64,000 bases of DNA from Akebia trifoliata (lineage: Eukaryota > Streptophyta > Magnoliopsida > Ranunculales > Lardizabalaceae): the NCBI GenBank assembly GCA_017979445.1, contig CM030718.1, forward strand, positions 17,355,021 to 17,419,020, in the 5' to 3' direction. Below are positions 23,101-35,100 of the stretch, piece after piece; position 1 is the first letter of the stretch, and each line of letters starts with the position of its first letter. The notes under the pieces were generated by a model, which saw only the letters and a program-made list of their open reading frames with translations, was not told the origin of the DNA and searched no databases. A program made the position numbers and the translations under genes.

Positions 23101-26100
23101 ATTTAAAAGTAAAGAGTTCATATTGGATAGAATACTCATCTGTTTCAGTATATTTGATTTCAGCATATGATGAATTGCCATTTACACTTCTAGTCAAAAT
23201 AATTTCCAATTCCTCTTCTCAATTTACCAACAATTAATCATTTCACATACCACATCCTAGCCTCAAGAAGTTCATGATTGTAAATAATATAAAGTTAGTA
23301 TATGATTAAAAAATAATTCTGGACCAAGCAGTAGGTGAAAGTGATCTCAAACTTTGCTTGAGGAGCTAATTACCAGATCATGACTAAGGAAGAGCTACTA
23401 GATAAAAAGCAAACGAGAAAAATGTGTGGTACTTGTCTAAAAAATATGAGACATCTAAATAAATAACTCCAAGATGGCTAATGCGGAATGCAGTCGATAA
23501 TGAGAATTACTACAATTTTATTTCGCAAGTGGCGAAATCTTCCCAATTGAGGAAAATTGATGGTGACATCAAATCTGGAAGAATAGATTTTAGTTTTATT
23601 TAGATTTCTATTTTAGGGCTTTAATTTTATATTTTTGGGATTTTTTTTCATGTTTTATTGGCCCATGGTCTTAGTATAATATTTGTGGGCAATTTAATAA
23701 CAATACTTTATCTTTTATTTAAGTTTATTAGGGTTTTAAAGTAGGAGAGAGAAAGTTACGAAAATTAGATTTATTTATTTGGTGTTTTAGTTTGACTAGG
23801 ATTCTTAAATTTATTTTCTTTATATAGGTTGTATTAGGGTTTTTTTTAATAATGAATGAACAATGATGAGCAAAAAGAAAGTTTGAGCTTGATTTTCCCA
23901 ACAATGAGTGTGGTGTAAGGCCATTTTGGAGTGAGTCCAATATCTCTTTCTTTTTCTAATCATTATTTTTCTTTTTTTATTCTTTTAATTTTCTTAATTC
24001 TTGATTCTTGAAATCCCTTTCTTGATTCTTGATTCTTGACTATTGATTCTTGAAACCTACAAACCCCATTTTGTTTTACCCATTAATCCTTCCCCACTTT
24101 ATTTAATCCTAACTTCATTAATCTCCTAAACCAAATCTACCCTATTATACCCAAATACCCTAAATCCCCACTTTTCTTACCAAAATCAAATTCCATTTTC
24201 TTACATAAATCATACTTGCCCAAAATCCAAAAATCAAATTCACCCAAATACCCTACTCCAAATACCCTCAACCGAAAATGTTTTGCATTGTCGCCCAAAT
24301 CCTTAACCCAATCCCCAACCAGATTTCCCTAAATCTCCTCCTATTTTACCTAAATCAAATTCTATTTTTTCTATCTCCCCTCATCATCCTGCATCAAGAG
24401 CATTAATATATCAGACTAATACATGTGTGAACAATGGAAGAGAAACAAAGAGCATTAACCACGTAGGAAATTAAGAAAGCAATGTGAAATGGGTAACATG
24501 CAACCAACAAGTTCTAAGCCATAGACAAATGCTAGTTCCTCGAAAAAATAAAAAAACCAAGTAGAAGGAAGTTGAATGGGTAACATACTTCTCTTTCCAC
24601 TCCCAAACTCGGCTTGCAAACTCTTCTCTACTTAGTTCAACCCTTTTTATTCCTTCAGATGCAAGCAGCCTTTCCACAACCAGCTGAAATGATAGAATGT
24701 TAGCACTCATAAAGACATTGAGGTATAACCAGACATAACCCATGAAACAGCTCTGAAAATACCAAAGTCGCACTTTTACACAAGGAGCTTAGCTTAAGCA
24801 AATTACTAAAAAGATTGACACATAATAAATAAGTAAATAAGAGATAAGAGATCCGTCCACCACCTACATATTTGATCCCTTATCTTACAAAAAAACTTGT
24901 AACACGAACACTATTTATAATTCCATCAATTATCAGTGTGTGTGCAAAAGCGACTCAAAACTGAATGATATTGGGGTATATGGGTGTCGTGGGTTTAATT
25001 TAGTTGTGTATGGTAAAAGGAAAGTAAAAGGTATTTATGTAATTTATTCTTTATCTTAATATAAAGGCTACTAGGGTCTTCTTTTCTCTCCCTAACTAAG
25101 CCATTTCACAGAACTCAATTGGGTATCAGAAACTCTGTTCCTCCTCATTCCTCTTGTTGACGCCAACCCTAGTTTATTCCAAAACTCTTTAAAGCTTCAC
25201 TTTTTTAGAGAATTTGGTGTTCCGAGTCTCGTGGACTGCGCAGAAATGTGTCTTGGTGTTCTTTGATGACTTTGATCAGTGTTATTGAGTTAAAGGTTAA
25301 AAGGCATTCGGAAGAGTTTCCTAAAACTCTATAATCTGTCGAACTGTGACAATCTAGATTTTTTATCGTAAAACCCCAAAATGGGTGTGTCGTTTTTGTC
25401 TCTAGAGGCTATCTATGACTTTTGATCATTGATCCATTGGTCCTTTGTGTTATTTGTAATATCTCATTTATGTTTATGTGAGGTTTTCTACTTTGTTTCT
25501 AGTGTTTTGCTCTTCTTCAGTGTTGTTAGGTCATGTTGTCTTTTCTGTGATTCATTTTAGTCATTTCCATCTTGAATTAGCCGATTAGGGTTGATTTGTG
25601 TGTGTTTAGGGGTTCGGTTCACTGTTGGAAGATTGGGTTTTAGTCTCGTCAATTTACAGCCCATTTTTCATAGTGCATTTCATATTCTCTTTGATTTGCA
25701 ACAGAACCAAAGCTTAATGTACCTATGGGTTCATTCGCAAATCATACTCACTGTATCACTAGTATGAAACACAACGGCAACCATTTTTTTGTTGTAGGCT
25801 CATTGGATTAGATTGTATTTCGACAGTATCATCTTCTCTTAATGATAAACATTCCCCCCACTCATTGATCCAACTTATACTCAATCAGACATTGATAAGT
25901 GTACAGTGTTGGGGTGGCTCTTCAACTCCATGGAGTAGCACATATACAACATTTCTATGTTTCATCACACTGTTGTGTAAATTTGGTATGCACTCCTGCA
26001 AATGTATGCTCATGCCAAAAATGACTCTCACATCTATCAGCTTTATTGTGAGATTTCTTGGGCCAAGCAAGGTGCTTGGTCTGTTTTTGAATGTTTTGGC

Positions 26101-29100
26101 TACCTATAATGTAGATGGGAGGAACAGAGCTACTATGAGCCTCTTTTTGAGTACCCTGTTGAGGATGCAAGCCGAAGATTGTCATACACCGATTAGAGCG
26201 TCAACAGATCTATGCTTTTTTTATGGGCCCTCGTCTTGAGTATGAGCAGTTCCGTGCCTAGATGCCTTTACCACCCCCCAGTTCAGTGTATGCCACTGTT
26301 GATGGGTGTGTGTTTAGTTTCATTGGTGTGTATGTGTAGACACCCCATTTTTGCATTTGCCTGATTAATCAACTTGTCAACCCGATTGCAACGGTTCCCA
26401 ATGATGGATGATTATTCCAATGCTATATTTTGTTACTAGATATGTTTCAGAAATCCGGATGAGGTATCTCAAACCAACAAAACCTTAGTAACCACGCTAC
26501 GCTATCAAAATATAACCCAGAAAACATAGAGATCATCATTTTTCAGACAAAAAGAAGCTTCACGATAAAAATCACTAAAAATGACCAAATTACCAAAATA
26601 CCCCTAATCTCAAAACATCCCTAGAGCCTACATTACGCTTAGGAAAACCCTTTCAAAAACATAAAACAACAAATCGAAACCAAATAAACCATTTCGCCAA
26701 TTTTCACAAAATTCGACAAAATTACGAAAATACCCCTCATAAAGTTCAAGATCATTTAGTATAAAAAATTTCATAAATGACACAAACCAATATTCCCATT
26801 GAATTCCTTACGAAAAATCGATTCCAAAACATCCTGAAACAGTGAAAAATGACTTTAAACGCAAAAAATCCTCTCCGAGGGCAAAGCGGTAATTTTACAA
26901 TTTTAATAATTAAAAATTCCGAAATTAATAATTAAAATATTAATTAATGTAAAGTGAAATCCTAATTAAAATTAAATTTTGTTTAAGTCAAGTCAATCAA
27001 GTGAAACTTAAGTCAAAACCCTAAATTCTAGTCAATCAAATAAAACCAAAGTCAAAATCCTAATCAATCAAATAAGACCAAAGTCAAACTATCTAATAGA
27101 AATCTAATTAAACTCTAAAACTATTTAAAAGAATTCTAATTAAACTCTAAAATTATTTAAAAGAAACATAATCTAACTCTAACTCTATCTAAAAAGCTCT
27201 TAAAAAAATCTATAAATAGGGGTCTCTACAACCTATTTTCGTATCCAAGAGAAAACCCTAGTAAAAGTAGGTCAAGGAGGCTCCCCAACCTTCCCAAAAC
27301 CCTAATTTTGAAGCCCTGACCCCTTACCTATCATCCAACCCCCAACTCTTGCTCAAAAAACACCCAAAAATCCTTCAAAAACACCCAGAAACCCATCAAA
27401 AATTAGGAAGCATTTAGATCTAAGGAGAAGATACTTCATCTTGGAGATCAGAAGCAAATCCAGTAACGGAAACGAAGTAAAGAATCACAAGCAAGGAATC
27501 TCTCTGCCAACTCTGAGGGAATTATCGTTGTGATCATATAGGTATTTTTCATTCTTTTTTTTTTTTTTTAGGTCTTTTAGCAATGTAGTTTTATTTAGGA
27601 ATAGTAGAAACCGGCGTTTGCCGGGCAGGGTTGGTACCTAACACCTTCCAAGCACGTAACGTGATCCCCAGACCCGTATTTTCTTTCGTAGATTAATATT
27701 ATTTGCCTTTTAGAGTCAGTGTTCGGTTCCTAGACCGTAATAACTAGGTGGTGACTCCCAAACCTCAAAGTCAAAAGCGGATCTGCACATCCCACGGATC
27801 GAGGGCGCTTTCAGTATGGTGTAAAAATGTAAAGGGTATTTATGTAATTTCTTCCTTATCTTAATACAAAGGCTAGTGGGATCTTCTCACTCCCTAACTA
27901 AGCCAATTCACAGAACTCAAATAACGATATGGTAAAAAATGGCATTCGTCAAGGTTGGAAAAAGCGATAAACTGATGTTTTAGGGACTTATATTTGGTGG
28001 GAGAAGTCCTTCACAACCTTTTCAGCCTTTGTGCACCACCATTCCCAGTGCTAAAAGCTTTCTGGTTAGGTAATGTATAGAAATTGATGGGGGAAAATGC
28101 ATAGTGGAATGTGGATGACTCATTATCAACTACCTTAGTAAGGAGGTCATTTAGTCATTGGGCCCAAATAGAAGAATTTTTTTTTCAGATTCCAAAGGTA
28201 TCTTGCTTCTCTACTTGTCTTATTATCAATTCCCTTGCAGATTTCTTATTTCCTACCCATGTCATATGGAAAACACCTATTCCCTCTAAGGTTGCTTTCC
28301 AATGTGGACACCTATGCCTAATGAAGTCTTGCATATTGTTCATCTAATTGGTGTGAGGATAGATATATCCTACTTATGAAGCAAGTGCGAGTAATATTCA
28401 AAGTTTGTCAATCACCTATTATTACATTGCAAGCATGTTAGGGAGGGGTAGGGTTTCTTCCTTCAGCTCCCCGGTTTATGGTGATTGTGCCAACGGTGGC
28501 ACTTCTATCCCTCCACTATTGCATTTAAACAATTCAACATGCTTTGAGAAAACTAAATCTACTAACCTTCTATAATTAATTTTCAAAAAGTTATCCTTGA
28601 CACAAATCAAAAAACCATTAATTAAATATAGCTACTTATGATTGATCAACGCATTAAGGAAACTAATAACAAGGATAATATAAGCCACTTATCAACCCAA
28701 AGTTGTCTCTTTTTAACCTATGTTAGTTGTAGAGGTTTCTTATACCTTCCACTCCTCAAATCTAGATTAAGATTTTTTGTATGTATTTCTCTAATCCAGC
28801 TTCAAGAGAGCCACAATAGCTTTAAAGCTTCTTGACGGAGGCAAAAAAGAAAGTCTGAGAGAAGGCAAGAAGGTGAGATGCCAGCGCGGTGCCTGCCAAA
28901 GGTACCCCGACGGCCAACTCAGTAATAATAGATGTAAAAGAAGGTGAAGTAGAGGATTTGATGAATAGTGAATCTCAGGAGGAGTTAAAGAGTTGAGGGT
29001 GCCAACCCCTCTTCCATTACTGAGATGTATTTACAGAAAGATTTTTCCTGGGACAAATGTTACTACATGATTGATCCAAGTGTACTATGATCTGGATGCT

Positions 29101-32100
29101 GAGTTGGGAAGTGGTAACTGAAACTCCTTGAGCTTGGGACACGTGTACATGACTTCATCACATGTTATGGTCTCAAATCATTTAATGTGGGGTTGGTGGG
29201 ATATTTACTTTGGGGGCTTCTTAGATAGGGAACATGCCATTTTCTGCCCCTCTAATCACTGTTGGATGATATCTCATTTAATGCTAAGATTTAGGAAGGC
29301 GATCTAATCTCTTTTATACCGAGCTTAATTCCTACAACCAACGCCAACACAGATATTCTGATTCTTCACAGAACATAGCCATTCTTGAACTTATCTAAGT
29401 AATGACTATCAAAGTTGAATCGGAAATATAAGCTAGATTACCTTAATCAGAAGAGAGTTTTCAGAATAATTAACATGTAAGCAAAGTAAGAAATTAAAAC
29501 TATATTAGAAGGATGAATCTGCTCTGGCATTCTTGACCTCTCTAAAGAGAGTCTAGCCACTCATTGCAGGGTTCATAGTTGCAAAAATAAGAAAATACAG
29601 AAAATAACAAATGAAGAAGATGATGTAAAATAAAGATGCAACTTGATTCCTTCTTGAATAGTTCTCCAAAAGAGTTACAATAAGAACTAAAGGATGAAAT
29701 CACTCTTGTTGTTCTCACTACAATCAAAAGCTCTATCAAAGAAGAAAACTACAGAGAATTACAGAGAGAAAATGAAAAATTAAAGAAAAAGAAAAGGATC
29801 CATTCTCTGAAATCAACCCTCCAATTTATAGCATTCGTAATAAGGTCATTGGGTTGATTTTTCGGATGATTTGCTTCGAAAGAACCATTCTGCTACAACC
29901 ACAGAAATGTCTAGAACATCTTGTGCAAATCTCGAGGAAAAATTCCTCGAGATCACCGCAGAGCACCAATGCCTAGCCGTAGTGTGGTGACGTGGCACCC
30001 TTTTCAGCTCAACTTTGGTTGGTTGCTTCCTTTTTACTCGCACGTTGTAACAATAGTTGTTACATATTTTGTTGGTTTCCGAATGTACCCTTTTCACTTG
30101 AAATTAGTAACAAATTTTCATTAACTACAATAATTTGGGATTTTAATATAATTCATTATTATTTAAAGGAACTAGCATTTAAACGATGATAATCTTAGTG
30201 TAATTACGGTCCCAAAATCGAATAATTGGGACCTTATCACACCCCCAAACCTCAATTTTACTAGTCCCGAGCAAAACTTAAATCTAAACAACTCCTCTTT
30301 CGTGAGGTTCCCGACTGCATTTAGCTTATGCAGTAAGCCCTTGAACCCCTATGTTACCCCTAGTGAACGAGTTTGACTCGTGAGGTTTGCAGTGAAAGAA
30401 TATACCCACAAAATTCTAACATTTTAAAAGATATCAACTTCAAAATTATTACATATAATGGCATCACACCAATTTTCAAAAATCCAGTCAAAGGTCTATT
30501 TTGAGCAGAAATTCTTTTTATTCCTCATTTTTAGAAATATCTTGAGTGTGTGCACAAATTTTTCTGATTGTAAAATAGATTTTTTGGAACAAGATTCCCC
30601 TTCTTAACTGTTAAGATGGTTGGGTCTACCTAAATTCTAACTCGGAACTGAACCTCCTGTTTGGGATTGTGAAAAGTATGGATGTTCACTTTAATACCTC
30701 TAAGGGACTTTATCTGTGATATTCCAGTGTATTCACGCTTTTACCATTGACGGCTTTCACCCTGCTGAACTATTTGGTCCAATTGGACTCTTTACACTTT
30801 TGTACTTTTTCAGCTCTAACCTTCTTGTTTTGATGTGATCTTATTCACATCTATTTGCTTTTCTTTTCAACTTTTTCATGCTTCATCGTTTTTCATATAT
30901 TCTTTTTCAAAAAGCAGGTAGCCCTTTTCAAGGTACCCAGTCTAATCTTATGGTTGCTATCTCAAAGATATCAACTACAGTTCTGTTTTTTTTTTTTATT
31001 CAGCCAACCAAAGGACAAGGAGGTCAAAGTTCAGTATTTTCAAGCTTTCCCTCTCATTCTAGACAGCGAAGAAGACAACTCTTGTTCAAAAAATAAATCT
31101 TCACTACAATCAGAGGTGACGTGAATTTTATTTTTCAAAATATCTTGTTTTTGAGGAATAAGAATTTATAAACAAATTGGACATAAGCCTAGTTTTAAAA
31201 ATTCGTACGATGACAGTACATATAAAATTTTTTACAAAGGTATTTTTTAAAAATGTACCGAAAAATGTACAAAAATTGAAATGTGCTAGCCCACACTCCC
31301 AAACCTAAATTTAGCATTGTGCTCAACGATTGAAGAGTATGAGTTTAGAATACACCTAAAAACGAATTTCAATACGTCGCAAAAGTTGTGGATACGACCA
31401 AAATAAGTATTCCGCACAGGATGTAAAAGCTAAAAGCACACCACATAGAGTTTAAGTACAGTAAACCAAACATACTGAAATAAACAAAACACACCATCAC
31501 ACATAATCCTACTTAACACACACCAGCACACACAGCCTACAACCAAACAGTCTACTCGGAATCAGAACTAGGTGCAACCCTAGCACGAGCACGTGCACGC
31601 TTCTCCTTGTTATATGCCAATAACTGACGTTGCTTTTCAATGATGATATGCTAATCATCCTTAATTGCTTTCTGGCCTTCTTGAATTTCCTTGTAACGTG
31701 AGTTGACCTTTTTCAAGCCTTTGAAAATTTTAGAGAAAGCCGTACGGTGGCCTTTTTGAGGCATTTGTGCGAGCCAAACGTCATCATCAAAATCTGGACT
31801 CGGAGTACTAGTCTCCTCCTCTGTATGCTCATCAAATTCTTCTACTCTTCCATACCCATGCGGACTATCATGGTCTTCCTCCTGCAGAAATTCTGGCTTC
31901 CACAAACCTTGTACACAAGTTTTGAAGGCGTGGCCTCCCAAAAATTATTTGATACGGATGATAAAACCCTTGTGGTGCTAATCAGCAAGAGAAACACCTA
32001 GACAGTATTGGAGGTGGCAAACTAGGTGAGGAAGGATTAAGGATCGGTGTTTGTTGGACAAGGCATCGATGAGAGATTCCAAAATAAGACGGTTCATGCA

Positions 32101-35100
32101 AAACGTGGGATCTCTTGTTTGGATGGCCTGAAGGAAGTCCACGTGTTTGTTGTACAACAAAGTAGAGTTCTGAGTGCCAAGGATATTATTGGCGAGGCAA
32201 TGCCAACACAGATATTGGTCTTCGAAAAGACTACTCGACTTAAGTGCATCATCTTCGATACGAATACTAGTGGTTGGAAGGCCTAAACGTGTAAAATATT
32301 AATCGAAAGTGTAAAATAGCATGCACATACCCGACTCAACTAGAGGAATTCCAAAAATTGCTTCAATGTCGGATCCGTTAATGGTAAATTCTATACCATT
32401 AAATTTGACTTTGATGGACGGAATTGAAGGAAAATTTATTTTCCTAGAAAATTTTGGACACTCTTTAAACCCAACAACACTTTTCTTTCTCCATCTCTTT
32501 CTCTTCTTCTCCATCACTCTAGCCTCCATTTCTTCTTTCTTCCATTTTTCTTCTTTACTCCACCACCAAGTCCAAACAAAAATTTCAAAAAACTACCAAA
32601 ACGATCACCTACATCAAGTGACCACGCCGCCGAAATCTGACCGCGCTCCGCTACCACGTCACTGTACCGCGGCTAAGCATGACCGCACCGCGGTCATCTT
32701 GAGGCCGATCACGCTCAAAAATTTTGAGCATCTTCGCCTTGTCTCCTTTATTGTTTTGATGGCTCGGAGAACCCACTCAATCTTTCCCGAAACGGCTATA
32801 GTCCATGCTTACGAAGGTGTTCCCGGAACTTGGCTTGGTAATGAAATTGTTCGGCGTGGATGGGGCCCTCTCCTTTATAATGGCCATGAACAATTTAACG
32901 AGGAGCCCATTCGTACATTTTACCGTTCCTTCATCTCCGCCTCTCCTTCAATTCCGTCCATCAAAGTCAAATTTAATGGTATAGAATTTACCATTGACGG
33001 ATCCGACATTGAAGCAGTTCTTGGAATTCCTCTAGTTGAGTCGGGTATGTGCATGCCACTTTACACTTTCAATTAATATTTTACACGTTTAGGCCTTCCA
33101 ACCGCTAGTATTCGTATCAAAGATGATGCACTTAAATCGAGTAGTCTTTTCAAAGACCAATATCTGTGTTGGCATAGACTTGCCAATAATATCCTTGGCA
33201 CTCAGAACTCTACTTTGTTGTACAACAAACATGTGTACTTCCTTCATGCCATCCAAACAAGAGATTCCACGTTTTGCATAAACCGTCTTCTTTTAGAATC
33301 TCTCATCGATACCTTGTCCAACAAACACCGATCCTTAATCCTTTCTCACCTAGGTTGCCGCCTCCTCCAACACCGTCTAGGTGTTTCTCTTGCTGATTAG
33401 CACCACAAGGGTTTTATCATCCGTATCAAATAATTTTTGGGAGGCCACGCCTTCAAAACTTGTGTACAAGGTTTGTGGAAGCCAGAATTTCTGCAGGAGG
33501 AAGACCATGACAGTCCGCATGGGTATGGAAGAGCAGGAGAAGAATTTGATGAGCATACAGAGAAGGAGACTAGTACTCCAAGTCCAGATTTTGATGATGA
33601 CGCTTGGCTCGCACAAATGCCTCAAAAAAGCCACCATACGGCTTTCTTTAAAATTTTCAAAGGCTTGAAAAAGGTCAACTCACGTTACAAGAAAATTCAA
33701 GAAGGCCAAAAAGCAATTAAGGATGATCAGCAGATCATCATTGAAAAGCAACGTCAGTTATTAGCATATAACGAGGAGAAGCGTGCACTTGCTCGTGCTC
33801 GTGCTCGGGCTGCAACTAGTTCTGATTCCGAGTAGACTGTTTGGTTGTAGGCTATGTGCTGGTGTGTGTTAAGTAGGATTATGTGTGATGGTGTGTTTTG
33901 TTTATTTCAATATGTTTGGTTTTCTGTACTTAAACTCTATGTGGTGTGTTTTTAGCTTTCACATCCTGTGCAGAATACTTATTTTGGTTGATCCACAACA
34001 TTTGCGACGTATTGAAATCCATTTTCAGGTGTATTCTAAATTCATACTCTTTAATCATTGAGGACAATGCTAAATTAAGGTTTAGGAGTGGGTTAGCACA
34101 TTTCAATTTTTGTACATTTTTCGGTATATTTTTAAAAATACCTTCATCAAAAATTTTATATGTACTGTCATCATACGAATTTTTAAAACGAGCTCATGTC
34201 CAATTTTTAAAACCAACTCATGTTCAGGAGGGTGAAAGCCGTCAATGGTAAAAGCGTGAGTACACTAGAATATCACAGATAAAGCCCCTTAGAGGTATTA
34301 AAGTAAACATCCATACTTCTCACAATCCCAAATAGGAGGTTCAGTTTCGAGTGAGAATTTAGGCAGACCCAACCATCTTAGCAATTAAGAAGGGAAAGCT
34401 TGTTCCGAAAAATCTATTTTACAATCAGAAAAATTTGTTCACACACTCAAGATATTTCTAAAAATGAGAAATAAAAAGAATTTCTGCTCAAAATAGACCT
34501 TTGACTAGATTTTTGAAAATTAGTGTGATGTCATTATATGCAATAATTTTGAAGTTGATATCTTTTAAAATGTTATAATTTTGTGGGTATATTCTTTCAC
34601 TGCAAACCCTCGCAAGTCAAACTTGTCAACTAGGAGTAACCTAGGGGTTCAAGGGCTTACTGCATAAGCTAAATGCAGTCGGGAACATCACGAAAGAGGA
34701 GTTGTTTAGATTTAAGTTTTGCTCGGGACTAGTAAAATTGAGGTTTGGGGGTGTGATAAGATCCCAATTATTCGATTTTGGGACCGTAATTACACTAAGA
34801 TTATCATCGTTTAAATGCTAGTTCCTTTAAATAATAATGAATTATATTAAAATCCCAAATTAATGTAGTTAATGAAAATTTGTTACTAATTTCAAGTGAA
34901 AATGGTACATTCGGAAACCAACAAAATATGTAACAACTATTGTTACAACGTGCGAGCAAAAAAGAAGGAACCTGCCAAAGCTAAGCTGAAAAAGGGTGCC
35001 ACGTCACCACGCCGCCGCCGCTAGGCATTGGTGCTCCGCGGTGATCTCGAGGAATTTTTCCTCGAGATTTGCACAAGATGTTCTAGACACTTCGATGGTT

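Larger units (their letters stand above)
24985..27920 (+). mobile_element. Copia remnant in intron 4 with a solo LTR inserted in its 3' LTR
   Basis: The 5' LTR (about 24985-25118) and 3' LTR (about 26305-26334 plus 27814-27920) share GGTATTTATGTAATTT, TTCCTTATCTTAATA-type and CCCTAACTAAGCCA...TTCACAGAACTCAA blocks. A primer-binding-like TGGGTATCAGAAAC follows the 5' LTR at 25120. Inside are a leader and a decayed gag, and the whole pol region is missing. Outer borders are accurate only to about 20 bases. Confidence 0.78.

Noticed and set aside
31651..33835. Two active divergent host genes in the palindrome
   Set aside because: Both copies carry stops, are flanked by LTR and polypurine sequence, and are mirror images of one element.
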